Assembly: GCA_018433265.1 (NCBI GenBank)
Contig: JAHDRO010000190.1
Span: 1-8,428, forward strand
Length of the DNA stretch: 8,428 nt
Source of the DNA: Bacteroidales bacterium
Lineage (GTDB): Bacteria; Bacteroidota; Bacteroidia; Bacteroidales; UBA932
Direction of reading: 5' to 3'
Positions 1 to 6,733 of this stretch are shown one piece after another. The notes under the pieces were generated by a model that saw nothing but the letters and a program-made list of their open reading frames with translations, made no database searches and was not told the DNA's origin. Every line of letters starts with the position of its first letter. Positions within the stretch are counted from its first letter, which is position 1. The position numbers and the translations under genes were made by a program.

Positions 1-1553
1 ACTTCACAGACCCTCAGACTGGTCACTATTCTCTAGATATTCCCATATCGCTATCACAGATTGAGAGAATTGAGGTGCTGCAAGGTCCGGGTGCTATCAA
101 TATTATTACTAACGGTAACTGTGACAGTAATGAAGTACAGGCAAGCATTACAGGTGGAAGTTATGGGTTTATTAATGGTACTGCGAACATAAGATTCGCA
201 AACGGCTATTTGCCGGGACAAACAGGCGGAAGTTACAGCCAATCAGACGGTTATACTGAAAACACCGATTTTGTGATCTCAAATTTATTCTCAAACGTAA
301 CTTTTTGCTTGGGATCTGGACAGTCACTTATGTTAATGGGTGGTTACCAGCATAAAAAATATGGTGCCAATAGTTTCTATTCCGTATCCTACCCTCAACA
401 GTTTGAAGAAACGAGGACATTTCTCTCTGCAATTCAACACATGTTCGAAAGTAAGAAATGGCAAATCAGGAGTTCGATATACCAAAGAAGACACTATGAC
501 AGATTTGAATTGTTTCGCTACGAAGCAGAACCTTGGTATTCTGGACACAACTATCACCAAAATGACATTTATGGCTTAACTGCAGAAGCAGCACACAAAT
601 GGAGTCCTGAAAGCACAACAATATTTGGAGCCGGCTTTAGAATTGAACACATATACAGCAATGTTTTAGGAGATTCCCTGAAAAGTGGGAAAGAAGTGCC
701 ATTTGAGATAGATATTCAGTACTCACGCTCAAAACAACGCAATATTTCTACAATATATGTAAAACAAACAGAAAGACTAGGTAAATGGCTGTTAACTGCA
801 GGATTGACTCTTGATCATTCAATAGGCATAACTCACTTATGTTACGGATTTTCAAGCTCTTATTCTATAGCACCTCACTTTGAAGTTAATGCATGGATAA
901 ACAATTCATTCAGGAATCCTACATTCACAGATTTATACTACAAAAGCCCGACACAAACAGGTAATATGAATCTGCGCCCAGAAGAAATGATTACAGGGAG
1001 AACCGAGTTTAAATATTTTACCAACAATGTTTTATCCTCTTTATCAGCATTTTACAGAAGGGGTATAAGGATGATTGACTGGACACGGGAAAGCGGATCC
1101 GATCAGTGGCGTGCAAGTAATATTACAAATGTTAATTCAGTAGGTCTTGAATGTTCGCTGAGATTTTCTTTTGACAACAATTATCTAAGAAGTGCCAGTT
1201 TTCTTTATGCATGGTTAGATGTTTCAAAGAAAAGTTCAGGATTGCATTCACTCTATGCCACAGATTTCCTTCGTCATAAAGCTGTATTCACTGTTGAACA
1301 CTATTTGTTAAAAGATTTGTCGGCAAGTTGGATACTTTGCTACCAGAAACGTGCCGGGACCTACCTTGACAAAGAGAATGCTGAAACTCCTTACAAAGGC
1401 TTTATTTTAACAGATCTTAAACTTTCATGGAATATTAGGAAATTTATCGTCTCAATGACTGCCGCAAATCTATTCAATAAAGATTATCTTTACATAGGAA
1501 ATCTGCCCCAACCCGGCAGATGGATAAAGTGCGGGGTTGAGGTCAGACTCTGA
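1..1553 (+). CDS. TonB-dependent outer-membrane receptor, BtuB-like, 5'-partial
   Basis: This is the C-terminal 516 residues of an outer-membrane beta-barrel that imports a ligand using TonB energy. The frame is open from position 3, so the GTG at 75 is an internal Val codon and the true start lies left of the window. The first visible residues (DPQTGHYSLDIPIS, then IERIEVLQGPGA and INIIT) are the end of the plug domain. The barrel follows, with family motifs such as GANSFY, SDGYTENTDF, SFRNPTFTDLYY, GNMNLRPEE and the C-terminal LFNKDYLYIGNLPQPGRW. It ends on an aromatic/charged strand (VEVRL) and TGA. The pattern resembles the vitamin B12 (BtuB-like) receptors of Bacteroidota, but the ligand is inferred only loosely. 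An oddity: the usual 11-12 residues between QGPGA and INIIT, including the conserved Gly of the plug loop, are absent (see findings). No SusD-like partner follows, so it is not a SusC/D pair within this window. Confidence 0.93.
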   Translation, partial: FTDPQTGHYSLDIPISLSQIERIEVLQGPGAINIITNGNCDSNEVQASITGGSYGFINGTANIRFANGYLPGQTGGSYSQSDGYTENTDFVISNLFSNVTFCLGSGQSLMLMGGYQHKKYGANSFYSVSYPQQFEETRTFLSAIQHMFESKKWQIRSSIYQRRHYDRFELFRYEAEPWYSGHNYHQNDIYGLTAEAAHKWSPESTTIFGAGFRIEHIYSNVLGDSLKSGKEVPFEIDIQYSRSKQRNISTIYVKQTERLGKWLLTAGLTLDHSIGITHLCYGFSSSYSIAPHFEVNAWINNSFRNPTFTDLYYKSPTQTGNMNLRPEEMITGRTEFKYFTNNVLSSLSAFYRRGIRMIDWTRESGSDQWRASNITNVNSVGLECSLRFSFDNNYLRSASFLYAWLDVSKKSSGLHSLYATDFLRHKAVFTVEHYLLKDLSASWILCYQKRAGTYLDKENAETPYKGFILTDLKLSWNIRKFIVSMTAANLFNKDYLYIGNLPQPGRWIKCGVEVRL

Positions 1554-1616
1554 TGAAACCTATTTGAGTTGGAAAATCACAGGGAACATATATTCCTTAA
1601 GTAATATTTCCTCTTT

Positions 1617-1648
1617 TTTGGAATAAGAGTATAATTGATTTAATTTTA
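1617..1648 (+). promoter_or_regulatory. Candidate Bacteroidota sigma-ABfr promoter for the S9 peptidase pair
   Basis: A TTTG at 1617-1620 (-33 element) is followed after 20 bp by TAATTTTA at 1641-1648. The latter matches the Bacteroides -7 consensus TAnnTTTG at all but the last base, and the spacing is within the known 19-21 bp range. Transcription would start near 1655, giving a leader of about 45 nt before the ATG at 1700. In such an AT-rich stretch a chance match is quite possible. TATAATTG at 1630-1637 is a competing -7-like sequence, but it has no TTTG at a suitable distance. Confidence 0.35.
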
Positions 1649-1673
1649 CTATATATTAAACCAAATAGTAAAA
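1644..1673. repeat. Perfect 9-bp inverted repeat overlapping the candidate promoter
   Basis: TTTTACTAT at 1644-1652 is the exact reverse complement of ATAGTAAAA at 1665-1673, separated by 12 bases. The left arm overlaps the candidate -7 element and the right arm lies in the predicted early leader. Each arm has one G/C base, so an RNA hairpin would be weak. No T-run follows on either strand, which argues against a terminator. A DNA-binding site for a dimeric regulator is possible, but chance palindromy in AT-rich DNA is also possible. Confidence 0.4.
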
Positions 1674-1699
1674 AAAAGATCAAAATATATAATAGAATA

Positions 1700-3793
1700 A
1701 TGAATAATCAACCTCTTAACCTCATGAAAAACAAAATCATTATCATGTTAGTTTCCACAGCTTTAATTTCCGGCTCGTGTAAGGAGTCTTCCAAAGAGAA
1801 AAATGAAATTCCAATAGCAAAGAGCACAATCACTGTCACTGACGGCAAATTTACACCAGAGGTTATGCAAAATCTCGGAAGAGTGTCTGATCCACAGGTT
1901 TCTCCTGACGGAACAAAAATCTTATACGGAGTCTCATATACAAGTATTGAGCAAAACAAGAGCAATAGAGAGCTTTTTGTAATGAACATTGACGGGAGTG
2001 ACAACAGACAAATTACATCAACTCTCAAAAGTGAAAATAATGCTCGTTGGATAGATGGAGGCAAAAAGATTGCCTATCTATACGAAGAACAATTGTATGT
2101 AATGAATAGTGATGGCTCTTCTCCAAAACAGATCAGTAATGTCGAAAATGGAATCTCAGAATTTACCTTTAGGACTAAAGGAGATAAAATATTGTATGTA
2201 AGTAGGGTTAAGTCAATTGAAAAACCTGTTGACAAATATCCGGACCTTGACAAGGCAACGGGAAGAATAATAAAGGATTTGATGTATCGCCACTGGGACG
2301 AGTTCGTTGAAGCAATACCCCATCCTTTTATTGCTGATTTTGATGGCAAATCACTTTCAAATACCGTAGACATATTGGAAGGAGAACCATATGAATGCCC
2401 AACTCTGCCATTTGGTGACATGACTCAGCTAAGCTGGAGTCCAGATGGAGAAAACATTATCTACTCCTGCCGGAAGTTAGCGGGGAAGGAATATGCATTT
2501 TCGACAAATACGGATATTTATTTATACAATATTGAATCGAAAAAAACTGAGAATCTTACCGAGGGAATGATGGGATATGATACAGATCCTCTATATTCTC
2601 CTGATGGAAAATCGATTGCATGGATAAGCATGAGACGTAATGGCTACGAAGCTGACAAAAAAAGGCTTTTTGTAATGGATCTTGATTCAAGAACAAAAAG
2701 AGAGCTAACAATCGATTACCCCTACAATGTCGAAACTATTACCTGGATGCCGGATGGTTCAGGACTTTTCTTTACCTCTTGTGTAAAAGCATTAACTGGA
2801 GTGTATCAAGTGACACTTGCTGACAGTTCAATAAAGTTGCTCACAAAAGGACAATTTGATTTCGATCGGGTTCAAGTCTCGGGAGATAAACTTTATACTA
2901 TTTACAAAAGTATGTCAATGCCCAATGAAATAGTAGCAATAAATATTGCTGATAGTTCTTACAATCAAATAAGCTTTGAAAACAAGGCAATTCTTGACCA
3001 GGTGAAAATGGGAAAAATAGAGGAAAGATGGATAAAAACGGTAGACAATAAAGATATGCATATGTGGGTTGTCTATCCGCCAGATTTTGATTCATCAAAG
3101 GTCTACCCTGCACTGCTCTTCTGTACCGGTGGCCCACAAGGAACTATCAGCCAAAATTGGTCGTACAGATGGAATTTTCAACTAATGGCTGCCCAAGGCT
3201 ATATAGTTATTTTGCCTAACAGAAGAGGCACAACTGCTTTTGGACAAGAATGGTGTGAACAAATTTCAGGAGATTATCCCGGATTGAATATGCAGGACTA
3301 TCTCTCCTCTGTCAAAGTGATGAAAAACGAGAAATATGTAGGCAAAGTTGGCGCCTGTGGAGCCAGTTATGGCGGATATTCAATTTACTATCTTGCCGGC
3401 ATACACAAAGGTCTCTTCTCAGCATTTCTTGCACATGCAGGCGTTTTCAATCAAGAACAGATGTATATGATGACCGAAGAAATGTGGTTCCCTACATGGG
3501 ATAATGGTGGTGCTCCATGGGATGACAATCCTGTTGCCAAACGACATTATGCACTTTCACCTCACAAACTTGTTAAAAATTGGAATACTCCTATCATGAT
3601 AACTCATGGGGAACTGGATTACAGAGTTCCTGTAGAACAGGGCATGGCAGCTTTTAATGCCGCAAAGATGCTGGGTGTACCTGCCGAAATGCTACTCTTC
3701 CCAGACGAAAATCACTGGATTCTCAAACCTCAAAATAACATTTTGTGGAACAGAATGTTTTTCGAATGGTTCGACAAGTGGCTTAAAAATTAA
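1700..3793 (+). CDS. DPP5-like dipeptidyl peptidase (S9 family), probable lipoprotein
   Basis: A 697-residue serine exopeptidase expected to release dipeptides from peptide N-termini in the cell envelope. The N-terminus is a lipoprotein-type signal: Lys10/Lys12, a hydrophobic stretch and ALISGSC with Cys27 as the candidate lipidated residue; Ser at -1 fits the relaxed Bacteroidota lipobox. A beta-propeller follows with PD40/TolB-like blades (SPDG near 68, 250 and 300; MPDG near 350). The alpha/beta-hydrolase domain begins near 440 and carries the triad Ser556 (GASYGGY), Asp640 (GELDYRVP) and His672 (PDENHW). TGGPQG near 475 is the usual GGP oxyanion-side loop. Motifs SYRWNFQLMAAQGY, NRRGT and NMQDYLS match what I recall of Porphyromonas DPP5, whose length (~684) and triad spacing are close. 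The start at 1700 follows an A-rich leader; ATG 1724 (MKNKIIIM...) is a credible alternative with a more usual signal peptide but a C-rich leader. It is probably the first gene of an operon with the next one. Confidence 0.9.
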   Translation: MNNQPLNLMKNKIIIMLVSTALISGSCKESSKEKNEIPIAKSTITVTDGKFTPEVMQNLGRVSDPQVSPDGTKILYGVSYTSIEQNKSNRELFVMNIDGSDNRQITSTLKSENNARWIDGGKKIAYLYEEQLYVMNSDGSSPKQISNVENGISEFTFRTKGDKILYVSRVKSIEKPVDKYPDLDKATGRIIKDLMYRHWDEFVEAIPHPFIADFDGKSLSNTVDILEGEPYECPTLPFGDMTQLSWSPDGENIIYSCRKLAGKEYAFSTNTDIYLYNIESKKTENLTEGMMGYDTDPLYSPDGKSIAWISMRRNGYEADKKRLFVMDLDSRTKRELTIDYPYNVETITWMPDGSGLFFTSCVKALTGVYQVTLADSSIKLLTKGQFDFDRVQVSGDKLYTIYKSMSMPNEIVAINIADSSYNQISFENKAILDQVKMGKIEERWIKTVDNKDMHMWVVYPPDFDSSKVYPALLFCTGGPQGTISQNWSYRWNFQLMAAQGYIVILPNRRGTTAFGQEWCEQISGDYPGLNMQDYLSSVKVMKNEKYVGKVGACGASYGGYSIYYLAGIHKGLFSAFLAHAGVFNQEQMYMMTEEMWFPTWDNGGAPWDDNPVAKRHYALSPHKLVKNWNTPIMITHGELDYRVPVEQGMAAFNAAKMLGVPAEMLLFPDENHWILKPQNNILWNRMFFEWFDKWLKN

Positions 3794-3829
3794 AATAAAT
3801 ACTAACACAATTTAATTAAAACAATATTA

Positions 3830-6664
3830 ATGAAATCCAGATTCCTTACGATTGCCTTTATGGCAATATCAATCTGCTCATTTGCGCAGAAAAAACCGCT
3901 TGACCATTCTGTTTATGACGGATGGAAATCTATTGGAGGATTCAGCCTTACAAAAGACGGCGGATATTCAATGTTTTATATTAACCCCCAAGAAGGAGAT
4001 TCTGAACTTGTTTCTTTTAATGTGACAACAGGTCAGATGGACACTATTCATAGAGGCAACTCTTATAAAATTACCGAAAATGGCAAGTATGCCGCCATGA
4101 CCATAAAGCCAAAACTTGCTGAGACAAAGGCTGCTAAACGTAAAAAACTTAATGCAGATCAAATGCCTAAAGATTCATTGGGAATTTACAATCTGCAAAC
4201 AAAGGAGTTAAAAAAGTATCCATATCTCAAAGGTATGAAGACAGCCAGATACATTAGCGATTTTGTTGCATTCCAGACAACACCTCCTGCAGATACTGCA
4301 AAAGGGAAAAAGCCAGCTAAAAAGGAAAAAGAAGAAGGCAGTGATTTAATGATTTACAGATTTTCCACTGGCGTCATAGATACCATAAAGTATGTAACAG
4401 ACTATGATTTTTCCAAGGGAGGCGACACTCTCTTTATTGTCCAAGTGCCTAATTCCAAGGACTCACTCTACAAGGACTGTTCAGGATTATATATGTATAA
4501 TCCCTACAAAAAGAGTATGACGGCTATTTACAACATACACAAAAAACAAACAGTCAAACTTCCTACTGTAAGCGATAATAATCGCACACTTGCTTTTTAT
4601 GCAAAACTTGATACAGCAAAAGTCGATGCAAAAAATGTATCAGTGCTGGTATACCGTGATGGATACGAAAAAGCCAAAATTGTCGCAGACAACAAAATGC
4701 CATGGCTTCCGGAAAAATATGTGATCTCTGAATCACGCTCTCTTCAAATGGATTCAACAGGACAACGCCTATTTTTCGGAATATCTCCAATCCAGCGTGA
4801 AAAGGATACTACTCTCATGGATTCAGAAATATCTAAACTTGATATCTGGCATTACAAAGAACCTTATCTTCAGACAGTGCAACTTATTAATTTACAAAGA
4901 GACTTAAAGAGGTCATTTGTTTGTAAAGTCGAATTAGATGGTGAACCAGCCTTTGCTCAATTAGCAAAAGAAGATTATCCAATCGTCAATGTTCCTGAAA
5001 AATGGTCCAGCCAGTGGGGATATTCTGTTTCAGACAAAAATTATCAGCTGGAGTCACAGTGGTCGGCAAATCCTCACAGGGACCTCTGGATAGTCTCTGT
5101 AAAAGACGGGAAAAGTAAATTGTTATTAAAAGATGTTTACATTCAATCAGTATCTGCCTCTCCCGAAGGAAAATTCCTTACATGGTTCAATCTTACAGAC
5201 AGAAACTGGTATTCCTATGAAGTTGCTTCCGACAAGATTAGGAATATCTCTAAAGATATTACTACATCATTGACTGACGAGCTTCATGACACACCGGATA
5301 TGGCTCCCGGATATGGTTCATGCGGATGGATGAAAGATGATGCTGCCTTCTTTATCAAAGACCGGTATGATGTGTGGAAACTCGATCCAAAAGGTGAAAA
5401 ATCTTCTGTCAATTTTACCGACGGGATTGGAAGAACAGAAAAGAAAAGTTTCAACATTGTAGATTTAAGCGAAATGCTTCTCCCTCCTGGTACTCCTGGG
5501 GTTGTAAATGATCCTGTTAAACCTGGTGCTACGGTATATTTTTCCGTATTTGATGAAATAACTAAAGATAATGGCTATTATTATAAAGATCTTAAAAAGA
5601 AAAAACCTGTAATGACCAAATGGGTTCTTGAGCCTTACACATTGCTATATCTAACAAAAGCAAAAAAGGGATCCGTTATTACATATGTTAAACAGAACTT
5701 TACAGAATCTCCTAATCTTTGGATCACAAAAGATAACTTCAAAACACAGACAAAAATTACAGATATAAACCCTCAGCAGAAGGATTATAACTGGGGAACA
5801 GTTGAACTGATAAAATGGAAGTCAAAAACAGGAATTGATCTTGAAGGCCTGCTATACAAACCGGAAGATTTTGATCCTTCAAAAAAATATCCAATGATTG
5901 TCTATTTTTATGAAAGAAATTCACAATATCTCAATTTATACCGCGCCCCTGCTCCAAGTCGCTCTACAATCAATGTCACATATTTTATCAGCAACGGATA
6001 CCTCGTGTTTATTCCGGATATAACTTACGAAATCGGTCATCCAGGTAAAAGTGCCTTGAACTGTATTGTTCCGGGTGTTGAAAAAATCTGTGAAAATTCA
6101 TGGGCTGATAGAGATAATGTTGCCATTCAGGGTCAAAGTTGGGGGGGATATCAAGTTGCATATATGGTTACACAGCCTCAAGTATTCAAATGGAAAGCCG
6201 CAGGTGCAGGCGCACCTGTTTCCAACATGACTAGTGCATATGGAGGAATTCGCTGGGGTACAGGTGTTGTACGGCAGTTCCAATACGAGCATACCCAAAG
6301 CCGAATTGGTAAAAATTTATGGGATGGTCTGGATCTATACCTCGAGAACTCTCCAATTTTCTTCGCCGATAAGATAGAAACACCTCTGCTGATAATGTCA
6401 AACGACAACGATGAGGCAGTCCCATGGACACAAGGCATTGAATATTTTACTGCACTAAAGAGACTCGGAAAACCTGCCTGGATGCTTCAGTACAACAAGG
6501 AGACCCACAATCTTTCTGACCGTGTCAATGCAAAGGATCTCTCAATAAGACTCTCTCAGTTCTTTGATCACTACCTCAAGGGAGCACCTATGCCTGTATG
6601 GATGAGCAAAGGTGTTCCTGCAACCCTGAAAGGGATAGATTGGGGGTTAGAACTTGATGAATAG
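3830..6664 (+). CDS. Secreted ~105 kDa S9 (prolyl oligopeptidase) family serine peptidase
   Basis: A 944-residue peptidase with an N-terminal signal peptide (Lys-Arg n-region, hydrophobic core, SFAQ with likely cleavage after Ala19). It should act in the periplasm or outside the cell; no lipobox or C-terminal sorting domain is visible. Residues ~25-650 form a long, poorly repetitive propeller region with Lys-rich stretches (AAKRKK; KGKKPAKKEKEE at 158-169) that look like flexible loops. The catalytic domain starts near 660 (GLLYKPEDFDPSKKYPMIVY). The inferred triad is Ser770 (GQSWGGYQ), Asp861 (SNDNDEAVP) and His893 (NKETHNLSDR). AGAPVSNMTSAYGGIRWG and the end FFDHYLKGAPMPVWM are typical of a conserved ~940-residue Bacteroidota family usually annotated only as 'S9 family peptidase'. 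It resembles acylaminoacyl/glutamyl-peptidase-like S9 members, but specificity cannot be read. It begins 36 bp after the DPP5-like gene with no terminator between, so co-transcription is likely. The ATG follows an A/T-rich leader without a Shine-Dalgarno sequence. Confidence 0.9.
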   Translation: MKSRFLTIAFMAISICSFAQKKPLDHSVYDGWKSIGGFSLTKDGGYSMFYINPQEGDSELVSFNVTTGQMDTIHRGNSYKITENGKYAAMTIKPKLAETKAAKRKKLNADQMPKDSLGIYNLQTKELKKYPYLKGMKTARYISDFVAFQTTPPADTAKGKKPAKKEKEEGSDLMIYRFSTGVIDTIKYVTDYDFSKGGDTLFIVQVPNSKDSLYKDCSGLYMYNPYKKSMTAIYNIHKKQTVKLPTVSDNNRTLAFYAKLDTAKVDAKNVSVLVYRDGYEKAKIVADNKMPWLPEKYVISESRSLQMDSTGQRLFFGISPIQREKDTTLMDSEISKLDIWHYKEPYLQTVQLINLQRDLKRSFVCKVELDGEPAFAQLAKEDYPIVNVPEKWSSQWGYSVSDKNYQLESQWSANPHRDLWIVSVKDGKSKLLLKDVYIQSVSASPEGKFLTWFNLTDRNWYSYEVASDKIRNISKDITTSLTDELHDTPDMAPGYGSCGWMKDDAAFFIKDRYDVWKLDPKGEKSSVNFTDGIGRTEKKSFNIVDLSEMLLPPGTPGVVNDPVKPGATVYFSVFDEITKDNGYYYKDLKKKKPVMTKWVLEPYTLLYLTKAKKGSVITYVKQNFTESPNLWITKDNFKTQTKITDINPQQKDYNWGTVELIKWKSKTGIDLEGLLYKPEDFDPSKKYPMIVYFYERNSQYLNLYRAPAPSRSTINVTYFISNGYLVFIPDITYEIGHPGKSALNCIVPGVEKICENSWADRDNVAIQGQSWGGYQVAYMVTQPQVFKWKAAGAGAPVSNMTSAYGGIRWGTGVVRQFQYEHTQSRIGKNLWDGLDLYLENSPIFFADKIETPLLIMSNDNDEAVPWTQGIEYFTALKRLGKPAWMLQYNKETHNLSDRVNAKDLSIRLSQFFDHYLKGAPMPVWMSKGVPATLKGIDWGLELDE

Positions 6665-6686
6665 ATATCAAATATATTATTAAAAT

Positions 6687-6729
6687 AAAAAAGCCGGCTT
6701 ATATCACATGATTTCGAGTCGGCTTTTTT
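6687..6729. terminator. Bidirectional intrinsic terminator between convergent genes
   Basis: A 13-bp stem is formed by 6687-6699 (AAAAAAGCCGGCT) and 6717-6729 (AGTCGGCTTTTTT), with a 17-nt loop. The A-run and T-run at the two ends allow it to act on both strands. It lies 22 bp after the stop at 6664 and 4 bp beyond the minus-strand stop at 6734, so both transcripts can end here. The one imperfect pair (6697/6719) is a G-U wobble in the plus-strand RNA but a C-A mismatch in the minus-strand RNA, so plus-strand folding should be somewhat more stable. Confidence 0.92.
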
Positions 6730-6733
6730 ACTA

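Noticed and set aside
75..77. GTG as start of the TonB-dependent receptor
   Set aside because: It encodes Val within the conserved plug motif IERIEVLQGP, and the same frame continues upstream with DPQTGHYSLDIPIS to the window edge.
1581..1620. Weak hairpin (AGGGAA / TTCCTT, 6-nt loop) followed by a T-rich stretch as terminator of the receptor gene
   Set aside because: The stem is only 6 bp with a G-U pair, and the T-run begins about 15 nt after the stem, so it does not fit an intrinsic terminator well.
1708..2421. Minus-strand open frames of 115-118 codons opposite the DPP5-like gene
   Set aside because: They lie wholly inside a gene with clear family motifs, show no recognisable domain, and are shadow frames.
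3116..3140. TGGPQG instead of HGGP in the DPP5-like enzyme as an active-site defect
   Set aside because: As I recall, DPP5 members vary at the residue before GGP, and the full Ser-Asp-His triad is present, so this is not evidence of inactivation.
3794..3829. Separate promoter for the second S9 gene in the 36-bp gap
   Set aside because: The gap is A/T-rich but has no TTTG plus TAnnTTTG pair at proper spacing. A/T-rich leaders are normal for translation starts in this phylum.
6098..6438. Three short minus-strand frames opposite the catalytic domain of the 944-residue peptidase
   Set aside because: They are antisense to the most conserved part of the S9 domain, with Cys/Pro/Arg-rich composition typical of shadow translation.
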